DNA of 64,000 nt. It comes from CATOSP01 sp965204715. Its GTDB lineage: Bacteria > Chloroflexota > Dehalococcoidia > Lucifugimonadales > UBA3495. The notes under the pieces were generated by a model. That model did not search any database. It saw only the letters and a list, made by a program, of their open reading frames with translations, and was not told where the DNA came from. This document shows positions 35,140-43,975 of the stretch, one piece after another. Positions within the stretch are counted from its first letter, which is position 1. Each line of letters opens with the position of its first letter. The position numbers and the translations under genes were made by a program. Location of the stretch: assembly GCA_965204715.1 (NCBI GenBank), contig OZ242009.1, forward strand, positions 310,001 to 374,000, written 5' to 3'.

Positions 35140-35556
35140 ATGGCAGCGGAAACCAGGCCGTTCAACGCTACGTCCTTCAACGCCTACCTCACCGGAGAAA
35201 AGCGCCTCATGGGGGTGCGCTGCCGGGCCTGCGGCATGTTGTCGCCCGAACCCCGCCCTCTGTGCCGGGCCTGCCACAGCCGGGACTTGGAATGGCACGA
35301 GTTCAGCGGCAGGGGTGAACTAAGCACCTTCACCTGCATCTCCATCGGCCCCGTCTATATGGTGGAGCAGGGATTCGACCGCAACAACCCCTATTGCAGC
35401 GGCATCGTGACCCTGGAGGAAGGCCCTCGCATCAGCGCCCGCATCCTCGGCGTGGACGGCAGCAACCCGCAAAACATCCGCACCGGCATGAGCCTGGTCC
35501 TTGCCCTTGAGGACATCGACCCGGATCATCCCGCGCTGATGTTCAAGCCCGCCTGA
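35140..35556 (+). CDS. DUF35 Zn-ribbon OB-fold acyl-CoA-associated protein
   Basis: This 138-residue protein begins with a helix, then the zinc ribbon CRACGMLSPEPRPLCRACHSRDLEW (two CxxC pairs), then an OB-fold (LSTFTCISIGPVYMVEQGFDRNNPYCSGIVTLEEGPRIS). It matches the DUF35 proteins that bind thiolases and CoA substrates. It follows the thiolase gene by eight bases, so the two are co-expressed and probably form a complex. The ATG at 35140 fits the family; an in-frame upstream start was rejected. Confidence 0.88.
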   Translation: MAAETRPFNATSFNAYLTGEKRLMGVRCRACGMLSPEPRPLCRACHSRDLEWHEFSGRGELSTFTCISIGPVYMVEQGFDRNNPYCSGIVTLEEGPRISARILGVDGSNPQNIRTGMSLVLALEDIDPDHPALMFKPA

Positions 35557-35592
35557 TCATGCTGCCTCCAGACCTGGCGTCGCACCCGACCC

Positions 35593-35619
35593 GTCATTCC
35601 CGCTTTCGCGGAAATCCAC
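35593..35619. repeat. REP-like palindrome
   Basis: GTCATTCCCGCTTTCGCGGAA, same family as the other copies; between the DUF35 gene and the following membrane protein. Confidence 0.75.
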
Positions 35620-35648
35620 TGTATCAGTAATGTGAGTGAAGCTATAAC

Positions 35649-36158
35649 ATGGAAGTCTGGCTTATCGTAGTAATCATCATCGCAGCCGTGGTCGCATTGG
35701 CTCTGGCCGCTGTCGCAGCGGTGCTCGGGGCAGGCTACTTGACCAGGCGCCGGGAAGCGGCTGACCTGGCCCGGTTCCTGCAAAGAGCAGACTGCCAGTG
35801 GGAAAGTTTGCCCACATCAAGCGGGTCCGCTCAGAATGGCGACAGGAGCTTCCTGTACAAGAACGCGGCTACAGAGTCCAGCGGGATAGAAATGCGCGTC
35901 TACTACTATCCACCCGGTCCTGAAGGGACCGATGAGGACGGCATCTGCTTGTCCATCATCGACCCCAAGAACACCAACGGCATGATCCTCAACGGCTTCC
36001 ACCACGAGCTGGGCGCTATGCAGTTCGGAGATCAAATCTGGAACGAAAGGTTCCTGCACGACGCGGGAATCATGGAGCGAATAATCACGGAAAAAAGAGC
36101 CGAGTGGGACCAGATGCAGCGCGAAATAATCATCGCCCACTATTCCCTGTTTATGTAG
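35649..36158 (+). CDS. Membrane-anchored hypothetical protein
   Basis: This 169-residue protein starts with one hydrophobic helix (VWLIVVIIIAAVVALALAAV) and then a soluble domain with alternating strands (GIEMRVYYYPPGPEGTD, GICLSIIDPKNTNGMILNGF) and a helical end. No family recognised. The GC content looks lower than in the neighbours and falls further in the next gene, suggesting a small acquired segment (35649-36941). Confidence 0.65.
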   Translation: MEVWLIVVIIIAAVVALALAAVAAVLGAGYLTRRREAADLARFLQRADCQWESLPTSSGSAQNGDRSFLYKNAATESSGIEMRVYYYPPGPEGTDEDGICLSIIDPKNTNGMILNGFHHELGAMQFGDQIWNERFLHDAGIMERIITEKRAEWDQMQREIIIAHYSLFM

Positions 36159-36263
36159 GCTTCTGTGATACCGGCAGCATGTCGGAGTGGTGCTCTCGTT
36201 TTATTGCCGATTGGAAGCATAAAAGACCTCCAAGCCTCAACCCACCCAGGCGGGTAATCCCCG

Positions 36264-36941
36264 ATGCCAATTTACAGGTGGATTTGCCCGCTGTGTCACA
36301 GCGCCTATATATTGCCACGTCAGATCAAGCACCAATATAACCACTGGCGTTGCTACACTTGCGGGAAGGTGTTCCACCAACCCGGCGAACATGGAACGAT
36401 GATGTGGTCAGACCACTTTGAGGCCCCGTTAAGCGCAAAGAAGCCCAGCGACTGGAAACAGATCGTCTCCAAATACTCAGGGCCTTACCCGTTCCGTGAA
36501 GACATGATGATGTACTCCGAAACACCTCACACAGAAAGCCCGAGAACTGCCAAGAAGACATTCTCCAAAAAAACTACGAAGCGAAGACGTGCGACTGTTG
36601 TGGCAGAGCAAAACGGCAAGTATCTAATTGTCAGAGAGAAGGGAGCGAAACGGTGGTCTTTGCCAGGCGGAGGAATTGAACGAGGCGAATCTGAACTCAG
36701 AGCTGCGATTAGAGAGCTTGAGGAAGAAACCCAGTTAACGCCGACCAAGGCCGAGTACTTGTTTAGGCACGAGGGCGCTACTCAAGATCATCGCGTCGTG
36801 CAAATCAGTGTTTCCGGGAAAGTGCATCTGCAAAAGAAGGAACTGGCCGCATTCAAGTGGTGGGATGGCACCGAGACCCTGCCAATGCTCGAATCGGCGA
36901 GAGCCATATTGCGACGGGCAACCGGACTTCCTACCACCTAA
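36264..36941 (+). CDS. Nudix-domain protein with N-terminal zinc ribbon
   Basis: This 225-residue protein has two cysteine pairs in its first 40 residues (CPLCHSAY and CYTCGK), then a charged linker, then a C-terminal Nudix domain (KYLIVREKGAKRWSLPGGG, then the box GGIERGESELRAAIRELEEE). The box ends with Gln where Gly is usual. GC is clearly lower than in the surrounding genes. It converges with the HAD gene and overlaps it by four bases. The substrate is unknown; an acquired gene is likely. Confidence 0.8.
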   Translation: MPIYRWICPLCHSAYILPRQIKHQYNHWRCYTCGKVFHQPGEHGTMMWSDHFEAPLSAKKPSDWKQIVSKYSGPYPFREDMMMYSETPHTESPRTAKKTFSKKTTKRRRATVVAEQNGKYLIVREKGAKRWSLPGGGIERGESELRAAIRELEEETQLTPTKAEYLFRHEGATQDHRVVQISVSGKVHLQKKELAAFKWWDGTETLPMLESARAILRRATGLPTT

Positions 36942-37648
36942 GACTCAAGCAGCAGCCTCAATACCCTCTCAGTATCGGACAAGTCCGGAAGTACGTAGGT
37001 AGGGTTGAGTCTGGTCAACTCTTCGAGCGTATAGTTCCCTGTAGCAACCGCCAATGTCCGAACCCCGTTGGCCCGGCCGGCCTCAACGTCGTGCGGCGTG
37101 TCCCCCACGAGGAATATCTCCCCAGGTGAGTAGGTCCGCCCCGAGCGCTCCTGGCACTTGGCAATTGCACTTGCCACGACCTCGCGCCTCTCGAAGTGGT
37201 CCCCTCCAAATCCACCTTCTTCAAAGTACACCTCGAGACCGTACCTGTGAAGTTTGATGAAGGCAGATTCCCTGAAGTTCCCTGTTTCCAGCCCCAACTG
37301 GACCTTGGAGTCGGAGGCCAAAGACTCAAGCAGTTCCGGCACGCCCGGGCATACCATCCCCTTGGTCCAGGTCTCCAAAATCCTGGTCAGGTGTTCAAAA
37401 TAGGCTGCTTTGAACACGGACAGGTCGGGAATCTTGCCCGCGCCGTCCGTCATAATCCCCCACTTCCGGTAAGCTTCAATCATCAGCGGCAAGTCCAGGC
37501 CGCCCGCAAAGGTAAACTCCCGGAAAGCCTCGGCTATCCCATGCACCTGCTCAAACGCGGCGTTAAGCGCTATGACATCGCCGCCCCTAACGCTGACCAG
37601 CGTCTGGTCAACGTCGAAAAGAGTCAACCTTTGCAAGCTGCGCTCCAT
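36938..37648 (-). CDS. HAD-family hydrolase
   Basis: This 236-residue HAD phosphatase has motif I FDVDQTLVS, motif II region LGLETGN, a Lys region and motif IV VGDTPHDVEAGRANG. The cap domain between them is helical (C1 type). It resembles phosphoglycolate-phosphatase-like enzymes, but the second motif-I residue (DVDQT) departs from the common DxDGT. I chose ATG at 37648 as the start; the frame is open to 37729. It converges with the Nudix gene. Confidence 0.85.
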   Translation of the reverse strand: MERSLQRLTLFDVDQTLVSVRGGDVIALNAAFEQVHGIAEAFREFTFAGGLDLPLMIEAYRKWGIMTDGAGKIPDLSVFKAAYFEHLTRILETWTKGMVCPGVPELLESLASDSKVQLGLETGNFRESAFIKLHRYGLEVYFEEGGFGGDHFERREVVASAIAKCQERSGRTYSPGEIFLVGDTPHDVEAGRANGVRTLAVATGNYTLEELTRLNPTYVLPDLSDTERVLRLLLES

Positions 37649-37796
37649 CGATTCCACACACCGCTGTAATGTAGCCGGGTTCTGCCGTGTTCCCCTTGGC
37701 CAATCCGTAGCTTCTGCATTAAACGACAAACGGGCGCGAGTCTCCCCGCGCCCGATTCTTGTCCAATTGCGAGACCGGCAATCGGATCTGCCCGCT

Positions 37797-38222
37797 CTAG
37801 TCCAAGCCGCGGGTCCCCACCCAGCCGGTGCCGGAAACGTCGATCATCTCGCCGTTGGGACCGGAATACTTGGTCTCCACGTTCTGGGTGCGGGGGCCGC
37901 CCATGCCAGCGTGGAGCGCGTGGTTGACCTCGTCCATCGGGTTCGATCCCGCGGCCGCCAGCCTGCGCTCGATATCCTCCAGGTTCTCCACTTCAAATCC
38001 TATATGGTGAATGCCCTCCCAGTCCTTGCCTCGCTCTCCGGCCACGGCGTCGTTCTGGAAGTCCAGGATGGCCATGTTCACGTTGCCGTCGCTGAGCATG
38101 TAGCCCTTGGCGTTCTCGCTTTCCAACTTAGCTACCTCGCGCAGCCCGAAGACCTCGGAATAGAACTTGGCCGTCTTCTCAGCATCGTTGGTGGCGATGG
38201 CGATGTGCTTGATCTGCGGCAT
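37797..38222 (-). CDS. VOC-family (glyoxalase-like) protein
   Basis: This 141-residue protein has the two beta-alpha-beta-beta-beta units of the vicinal-oxygen-chelate fold: KHIAIATNDAEKTAKFYSEVFGLREV and IHHIGFEVENLEDIERRLAAAG, with the metal-binding pattern H8, E49-like and H75. It lies 66 bases beyond the HAD gene, on the same strand. The substrate cannot be predicted. Confidence 0.85.
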   Translation of the reverse strand: MPQIKHIAIATNDAEKTAKFYSEVFGLREVAKLESENAKGYMLSDGNVNMAILDFQNDAVAGERGKDWEGIHHIGFEVENLEDIERRLAAAGSNPMDEVNHALHAGMGGPRTQNVETKYSGPNGEMIDVSGTGWVGTRGLD

Positions 38223-38307
38223 TTCGTTACTTCTCCAAAATTGAGATTAGTGGAATCACAACGTTGGACAAAGATACCATGTTTGATTCGCAGCCGCCAC
38301 CTTCGCG

Positions 38308-38316
38308 CACTGCATA
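38308..38316. repeat. Target-site duplication, left copy
   Basis: CACTGCATA immediately before the left terminal inverted repeat; the identical sequence occurs at 38544-38552. Confidence 0.85.
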
Positions 38317-38543
38317 CAGGGCAATCGCGTTTTAATTTATGACGGTAAAATTCCTCATGGTTGGGACGGCTTGGTTGGTCAAAAGCCCTGGAATCACCGT
38401 CCAGTGAGTGCTATTGGCCCTGGTGAATGACAAAACGCACGCGGGAAAAGGCACCGCTCAGGGGAAACCACACCGCCGTAATACCATGTCACCGGATTCT
38501 TTGATGTCCCTTCCGTCCCAGACGTTAAAACGCGATTGCCCTG
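38317..38543. mobile_element. Non-autonomous MITE (227 bp)
   Basis: Perfect 19-base terminal inverted repeats, CAGGGCAATCGCGTTTTAA at 38317-38335 and its exact complement at 38525-38543, are flanked directly by a nine-base duplication. There is no open frame of note, so movement would need a transposase in trans. Ends starting CAGGG with an 8-10 base duplication recall the ISAs1 family, though I cannot confirm this. Confidence 0.85.
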
Positions 38544-38552
38544 CACTGCATA
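38544..38552. repeat. Target-site duplication, right copy
   Basis: CACTGCATA immediately after the right terminal inverted repeat, identical to 38308-38316. Confidence 0.85.
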
Positions 38553-38619
38553 CCAGGCATTTGCAAGTCTTTTCCTATGGTGAAGTCCCACCCCCCATGG
38601 AAACATCCTATCCTCCATC

Positions 38620-38646
38620 GTCATTCCCGCTTCCGCGGGAATCCAT
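38620..38646. repeat. REP-like palindrome
   Basis: GTCATTCCCGC followed by GCGGGAATCCA, a nearly perfect copy; flanking sequence resembles that after the copy at 41649. Confidence 0.8.
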
Positions 38647-38873
38647 ACGCGCCGGGTACAGGGAACGTGACCTCGCAAAGCCCCTGCAGGTATCGTATTA
38701 CGTGATAGATGAAACATGACTCCCATGTTAGAATGGAGTGGACATAATGCGGGGCCAGTATCGGCGGCTGGTATCCTATGGCGTAATCTCCTGTCGGCAC
38801 GCCTTCACGTACACGTGCAAACCGGGGAATTCCACCGCAGCCCCGCCCATAAGCGAGAGTTGAGGAAAGCAAA

Positions 38874-40043
38874 ATGAACGTGCCCGCCAGAATGAAATTC
38901 GGGGTGTTCATGGCCCCGTTCCACCCCACCAACGAAAACCCCACGCTGGCCTTGGAGCGCGACCTGGAACTGCTCCAATGGTTGGACACTCTGGGCTTCG
39001 ATGAAGCCTACATAGGTGAGCACCACAGTGCGGGATGGGAGACCATCGCCTCCCCGGAACTGTTCATGGCTACTGCTGCCGAGCGCACCCGGAACATACG
39101 GCTGGGCACCGGCGTCGTCAGCCTGCCCTACCACCATCCCTACATGGTGGCCAACCGCATGGTCCTGCTCGACCATCTCACCAGGGGCAGGGTTATCCTG
39201 GGCGTCGGCCCCGGAGCTCTCGGAACCGACGCCTACATGTTCGGCATCGACCCCTCCCGCCAAAGAGAGATGATGGACGAGTCTTTGGGCGTCATCATCC
39301 GGCTTATGACCGAGACGGAACCCTTCAGCTACAAGAGCGACTGGTTTGAGCTCAACGACGGCCTGCTCCAGCTTCGCCCCTACCAGCAGCCCCACGTGCC
39401 CATCGCCGTGGCCTCCGTCGAGTCCCCCGCCGGCGTCACCGTGGCCGGAAAGCATGGCGCGGCGGTGCTGTCTATGGCCGTCCCGCGAGGCACCGTGCGC
39501 AAGACCACCCTCCAGGACCTCTGGTCCATCGCCGAGGATTCGGCTGCCGAGCACGGCCGGCAGGTCTACCGCGAGGACTGGGGCATCGTCTCTGGCGTCC
39601 ACCTGGCAGAGAGCAAGAAAGAGGCTTACGAGGACATCCGCGAGGGCGGCGCCCGCGTCGTTACCGAATACTTCCAGAACACCTTGGGCAACAACGCACC
39701 GGACGTTCCCCGGGACCAGATCGTCGATTACATGGTGGAGAACAACCAGTGGATCGTTGGGACGCCCGACGACTGCATCGAGGGAATCGAGCGGCTCCAG
39801 GAGATGAGCGGCGGGTTCGGCAGTTTCATGGTCCGGGTGGAGGACTGGGCGCCCCGCGAGAAGGTGCTCAAGAGCTACGAACTGCTTGCCCGGTACGTCA
39901 TGCCCAGATTCCAGGGCAGCTTGGCAGGTATTCAGGCGTCCAACCGCTGGGCCAGCGAGATTAAGGACACCCTCCAGACCCACAGGAGGGCCGCGATCCA
40001 GCGGGCCACCGACACCTACGACGCCAGCCGGACGCGGGGTTAA
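38874..40043 (+). CDS. LLM-class flavin-dependent oxidoreductase
   Basis: This 389-residue protein of the bacterial luciferase-like fold has MKFGVFMAPFHPTNENPTLALERDLELLQWLDTLGFDEAYIGEHHSAGWETIASPE (N-terminal beta-alpha unit), TRNIRLGTGVVSLPYHHPYMVANRMVLLDHLTRGR, and VGPGALGTDAYMFG. The family uses FMN or F420 with oxygen or alkane-like substrates. The ATG follows AGTTGAGGAAAGC. No redox partner is adjacent. Confidence 0.9.
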   Translation: MNVPARMKFGVFMAPFHPTNENPTLALERDLELLQWLDTLGFDEAYIGEHHSAGWETIASPELFMATAAERTRNIRLGTGVVSLPYHHPYMVANRMVLLDHLTRGRVILGVGPGALGTDAYMFGIDPSRQREMMDESLGVIIRLMTETEPFSYKSDWFELNDGLLQLRPYQQPHVPIAVASVESPAGVTVAGKHGAAVLSMAVPRGTVRKTTLQDLWSIAEDSAAEHGRQVYREDWGIVSGVHLAESKKEAYEDIREGGARVVTEYFQNTLGNNAPDVPRDQIVDYMVENNQWIVGTPDDCIEGIERLQEMSGGFGSFMVRVEDWAPREKVLKSYELLARYVMPRFQGSLAGIQASNRWASEIKDTLQTHRRAAIQRATDTYDASRTRG

Positions 40044-40179
40044 TACCCGTCAGCGCGGATCACGGGTGCCACCAGACCAGCCCAACCTTAACATTAACAG
40101 GGGTGCAGCCAGCCGGCAGCGCCCCTTCGTCTTTTGACACCCCTGGAATGCCAGTGCCAGCGTGTTGAGGTGCTTTATT

Positions 40180-41625
40180 ATGCGCAAGACCAAGATCATC
40201 GTCACCATAGGCCCATCGTCAAGAGACCGCGACAACCTGGACAAGCTTATCGACGCGGGGATGGATTGCGCCCGCCTCAACTTCTCCCACGGCACCCTGG
40301 AAGAGCACGCCGCCGTAATCCAGGACATCCGAGAGTTATCCCACGAGAAGGGCCGCCCGGTCGCGATCCTTCAGGACCTGGGAGGCATCAAACTCCGGCT
40401 GGGCGAGGTTGACGGGTCCATCAGGCTCACGCCCGGCCAGATGGTCACCATGACCCCCGACACTGTCTCCCATCAGGAAGACGTCCTGCCATTTCCCCAA
40501 CCGGGAGCGCTCAGAAACCTCCAGCCCGGCCATCTTGTCTACGTCTCCGACGGAACAGTATGCTTGGAGGTCATGGACGCTGCGCCGGATGAGGTCAAGC
40601 TCCAGGTCCGCAACGCCAGCGCCCTGCTCTCGTCCTATAAGGGAGTCAATCTGCCGGGAGTGACCATCGACCAGCCGGTGTTGACCGAGGACGACAAGCT
40701 CCATCTCAAGTTCGGCGTGGAGCAGGGGGTGGACTGGGTAGCCCTTTCCTTCGTTCGCTCCGCCGAGGATGTCGCATATGCCCGTAAATATCTCGACAGC
40801 ATCGGATGCCAGGCCCTGGTCATGGCCAAGCTAGAACGGGGAGAGGGGATCGACAACCTTGACGAGATCCTAGACCGCATCGACGCCGTGATGGTCGCCC
40901 GGGGCGACCTGGGCGTGGAGATTCCGATGCAGAAAGTGCCCGTTGTCCAGAAAGAGATTGTCAGAAAGGCCAACGATGCGGCCAAGATTTCCGTTATAGC
41001 TACCCAGATGCTCAGGTCTATGGTCGAGTCGCCGACGCCGACCCGTGCCGAGGTGTCGGACATCACCAACGCCGTGCTCGACGGGTGCGATGCCATCCTC
41101 CTATCCGACGAGACCGCCGTGGGCCAGTTCCCCGTGGAGACCGTCCAGGTGGCCGACGTCACCATCCGGGAAGCCGAGAGTGTCTATCCGTATCACCAGG
41201 ACCACGTCTCCCGCGACAGGACCCAGGCCATTGCTTCAGCAGCGGGTCGTCTCGTCCGCTCACTGCACTCCAAACCCATCGTGATCACCAGCACAGGCCG
41301 GGCCGCATTCGAGGTCTCGCGGTTCCGTCCGGGCAACGACATCATCGTATTCTCCCACGAGGAATCGATCCTTAGAAAGCTCTGCCTGGGCTGGGGATTG
41401 GCTCCTGTAGGCGTCGTCCCAATCGAGCGGGACGTGGCCCGGCTGGTGGCCTCGCTGGTGCAGGCATCCCTGGATTCGGGGATGGTAAAGGACGATGACG
41501 TAGTGACCATCGTACACGGGTTCCTGCCGGGCGTATCGGGCACCACCAACACCATCGTAGTGCTGGACATGCAGGAATATCTCTCCCGCACTTCAGGAGC
41601 GCAAGCCGCCACAGTCCCCATATGA
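40180..41625 (+). CDS. pyk: Pyruvate kinase
   Basis: This 481-residue enzyme converts phosphoenolpyruvate and ADP to pyruvate and ATP. Visible blocks are MRKTKIIVTIGPSSRD, MDCARLNFSHGT, VMAKLERGEGIDNLDEILDRIDAVMVARGDLGVEIPMQKVP and the C-terminal domain ending GVSGTTNTIVVLDMQ. GAGGTG precedes the ATG at 40180; in-frame codons from 40162 were rejected. It is single and not linked to other glycolytic genes. Confidence 0.97.
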   Translation: MRKTKIIVTIGPSSRDRDNLDKLIDAGMDCARLNFSHGTLEEHAAVIQDIRELSHEKGRPVAILQDLGGIKLRLGEVDGSIRLTPGQMVTMTPDTVSHQEDVLPFPQPGALRNLQPGHLVYVSDGTVCLEVMDAAPDEVKLQVRNASALLSSYKGVNLPGVTIDQPVLTEDDKLHLKFGVEQGVDWVALSFVRSAEDVAYARKYLDSIGCQALVMAKLERGEGIDNLDEILDRIDAVMVARGDLGVEIPMQKVPVVQKEIVRKANDAAKISVIATQMLRSMVESPTPTRAEVSDITNAVLDGCDAILLSDETAVGQFPVETVQVADVTIREAESVYPYHQDHVSRDRTQAIASAAGRLVRSLHSKPIVITSTGRAAFEVSRFRPGNDIIVFSHEESILRKLCLGWGLAPVGVVPIERDVARLVASLVQASLDSGMVKDDDVVTIVHGFLPGVSGTTNTIVVLDMQEYLSRTSGAQAATVPI

Positions 41626-41648
41626 AAGAACAAAGTCTGCCCACCAAC

Positions 41649-41697
41649 GTCATTCCCGCGAAGCTTGTCCCCGTGGAAACGGGGAGCAGGAATTCAT
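41649..41697. repeat. REP-like palindrome with extended arms
   Basis: GTCATTCCCGCGAAG, a central CCCCGTGGAAACGGGG hairpin, then AGGAATTCATGCG. This is the largest copy of the family, between pyk and gltD. Confidence 0.7.
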
Positions 41698-41808
41698 GCG
41701 TCCCTGGGGCACTATAAGGAGCGCGACCCAACAAAGCCCGTCCAGGTATGCGCAGGTCCAGGGTCATCGGGGCAGAAAACCAAGGGAATAGTTCAGCCGG
41801 GCAGAAAA

Positions 41809-43266
41809 CTACACCACTGGTAGGGAGCGCGGGAGCTTGGTGTGGCCCATCAGGGTCAGGTCCACACCGCGGGCGAGGTCCCGCCCCTCGGCAATGGCCC
41901 ATACCACCAGGGATTGACCGCGGGCGGCGTCTCCACCGGCGAACACGCCTGGGACTGTGGTCTGCTTGTTGGCGTCGGTCTTGATGTTGCCGCGTCCGTC
42001 CAGTTCCACGCCAAGCTGCTCCAACATCGCCCCATGTTCGGGGTGGAGGAACCCCATTGCCAGCAGGACAAGCTCCGTCTCAATCTCGAAGTCGCTGTCC
42101 GGTACTTCCCGCATCTCGGGTCTGCCCCCGTTTTCCGACGGTATCCACTCCACTCTGACCGCGTGGAGTTTCTCGACCCTGCCGTCGCTCCCGGAGAACC
42201 GCTTGGTCAACACGTCGTAGTCCCGGATGCCGCCCTCCTCGTGGGCAGCCGACGAGCGGAGAATGTTGGGCCACTGGGGCCAGGGATTGTCCGGCCCGCG
42301 TTCCAACGGTGGCTCAGACAGAAGCTCAAGCTGTTGCACGACCTCCGCGCCCTGGCGATGCGCGGTGCCCAGGCAGTCCGCCCCGGTGTCCCCGCCGCCG
42401 AGGATGACAACCCTCTTGCCCTCGGCCGTAATGCGCTCTGACGGGTCAACGCTCTGGCCTGCCAGCAGCCGGTTCTGCTGGGTCAGGTACTCCATTGCGA
42501 AGTGGACTCCATCCAGTTCCCTGCCCGGCACTGGCAGGTCCCTGGCTTGGGTGGAGCCGCAGGTTAGGCACACCGCGTCAAACTCTGCCAGCAATTGGTC
42601 TGCCGGATAATCGACTCCCACATTGACACCGGGGCGGAAAATGACGCCTTCCTCCTCCATCAGGCCAACCCGCCGCTGTACTACGCCCTTGTCCAGCTTG
42701 AAGTCCGGGATGCCCAGCGTGAGCAGTCCGCCAATGTACTCGTCACGCTCGAAAACGGTGACCCAATGCCCGGCGCGGTTAAGCTGCTGCGCCGCGGCCA
42801 GACCTGCGGGACCGGAACCGACCACGGCTATCTTTTTCCCCGTCCGCTCCGCGGGGGGTTCGGCCTTGATCCAGCCCTGTTCAAATGCCCGGTCCGCGAT
42901 TTCCTTCTCAATGTACTCGATGGTAACCGGGTCGGAGTTGATGCTCAACACGCACGAGGCTTCGCATGGAGCGGGACAAATACGTCCCGTGAACTCCGGG
43001 AAATTGTTGGTAGAAAGCAGTATTTCAAGAGCTTTCTCCCAATTCCCCAGATATACCTGGTGGTTGAACTCCGGGATAACGTTCCCCAATGGACAGCCCA
43101 TGTGACAGAAGGGAACAGCGCAGTCCATACAACGGCTGCCTTGTTCCCTCGCATGGCTCTCGGGCCAAGGTACGTAAAATTCCCGGAAGTCGTTCCTGCG
43201 TTCTACAACGGGCCGACGGGCCGGCGGTGCGCGCCTGGAGCGCATGAATCCATTGGGATCACCCAT
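41809..43266 (-). CDS. gltD: Glutamate synthase small subunit
   Basis: This 485-residue flavoprotein transfers electrons from NAD(P)H to GltB for glutamate synthesis. It has the iron-sulfur ligand regions CMDCAVPFCHMGCPLGN and CPAPCEASCV, the FAD-binding AVVGSGPAGLAAAQQLN and the NAD(P)-binding VVILGGGDTGADCLGTA. Between it and gltB lie two tandem Uma2 genes, which is unusual. The start is ATG at 43266. Confidence 0.95.
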   Translation of the reverse strand: MGDPNGFMRSRRAPPARRPVVERRNDFREFYVPWPESHAREQGSRCMDCAVPFCHMGCPLGNVIPEFNHQVYLGNWEKALEILLSTNNFPEFTGRICPAPCEASCVLSINSDPVTIEYIEKEIADRAFEQGWIKAEPPAERTGKKIAVVGSGPAGLAAAQQLNRAGHWVTVFERDEYIGGLLTLGIPDFKLDKGVVQRRVGLMEEEGVIFRPGVNVGVDYPADQLLAEFDAVCLTCGSTQARDLPVPGRELDGVHFAMEYLTQQNRLLAGQSVDPSERITAEGKRVVILGGGDTGADCLGTAHRQGAEVVQQLELLSEPPLERGPDNPWPQWPNILRSSAAHEEGGIRDYDVLTKRFSGSDGRVEKLHAVRVEWIPSENGGRPEMREVPDSDFEIETELVLLAMGFLHPEHGAMLEQLGVELDGRGNIKTDANKQTTVPGVFAGGDAARGQSLVVWAIAEGRDLARGVDLTLMGHTKLPRSLPVV

Positions 43267-43351
43267 AGACGGTTAAATCGGTTCCCTTTCTCTAGAAGTT
43301 GCCTGAAATTCTGAACGGCTCGCCGGTTAGATTATCCACGGAACGGACTCC

Positions 43352-43900
43352 CTATGCAAATAACTCCCGCAAAGGCATGGTCCAGCCGGGAATTACGTCC
43401 TCAACCTCGAGTACGTCATCTCCCGTCAACACCGTTATATCCGACCGGGAACGGTACACGGTTACGGACTTCCGCCTGGGGTCAACCACGACTACAGCCT
43501 TTGCACCCGCGTCGAGCCACTGGAAGACCTTGCTCTCCACTTCCGTGTATGTGTCGCTTGGCGAAATCACCTCAACGGCCAGATCTGGTGCGAAAGGCCA
43601 ATAGCCCGGTGTCTCCTCTGCTTCCTCAATCCTCTCACGGGACACAAAGGCCGCATCGGGCGCGCGCACCGTATCCGGACCGGTCGCCAGCATAAAGCCA
43701 GTCTCTGCTGCCGACACTTCACCCAATCGGTGAGCTTCGACATATGTCAACATTCCGGCGCCCACGCGAGCCGCATATTTGCCGTGGACTCTCCCTGCCG
43801 GCGCCATCTTTACCAAACGCCCTTCCCGCAACTCATACCGCCAGCCGTCGTCCGGCATGTGCAGGAGTTCTTCGGCTGTAACAAGCTTCGATGTGGTCAT
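43352..43900 (-). CDS. Uma2-family endonuclease-like protein
   Basis: This 182-residue DUF820/Uma2 PD-(D/E)xK-like protein has ELLHMPDDGWRYELREGRLVKMAPAG, VRAPDAAFVSRERIEE, DLAVEVISPSDTYTEVESKVFQWLDAGAKAVVVVDPRRKSV. The PD...EV...K arrangement is intact. The next gene is a close paralog, and the pair interrupts gltB-gltD. Uma2 genes are abundant in cyanobacteria and Chloroflexota but have no settled function. Confidence 0.9.
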   Translation of the reverse strand: MTTSKLVTAEELLHMPDDGWRYELREGRLVKMAPAGRVHGKYAARVGAGMLTYVEAHRLGEVSAAETGFMLATGPDTVRAPDAAFVSRERIEEAEETPGYWPFAPDLAVEVISPSDTYTEVESKVFQWLDAGAKAVVVVDPRRKSVTVYRSRSDITVLTGDDVLEVEDVIPGWTMPLRELFA

Positions 43901-43975
43901 TTTGACGGCCTATTGGAAGGTAGCCGGGATATAAGGGTGGCGTCAGCCCGGGTAATTATCCGCGAACATGCAAGG

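Larger units (their letters stand above)
38223..38873. other. 650-base gene-free region with a MITE and a REP
   Basis: No gene is supported between the VOC gene and the LLM oxidoreductase. The region is explained mainly by the 227-base MITE (38317-38543) and a REP palindrome (38620-38646). Confidence 0.7.
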
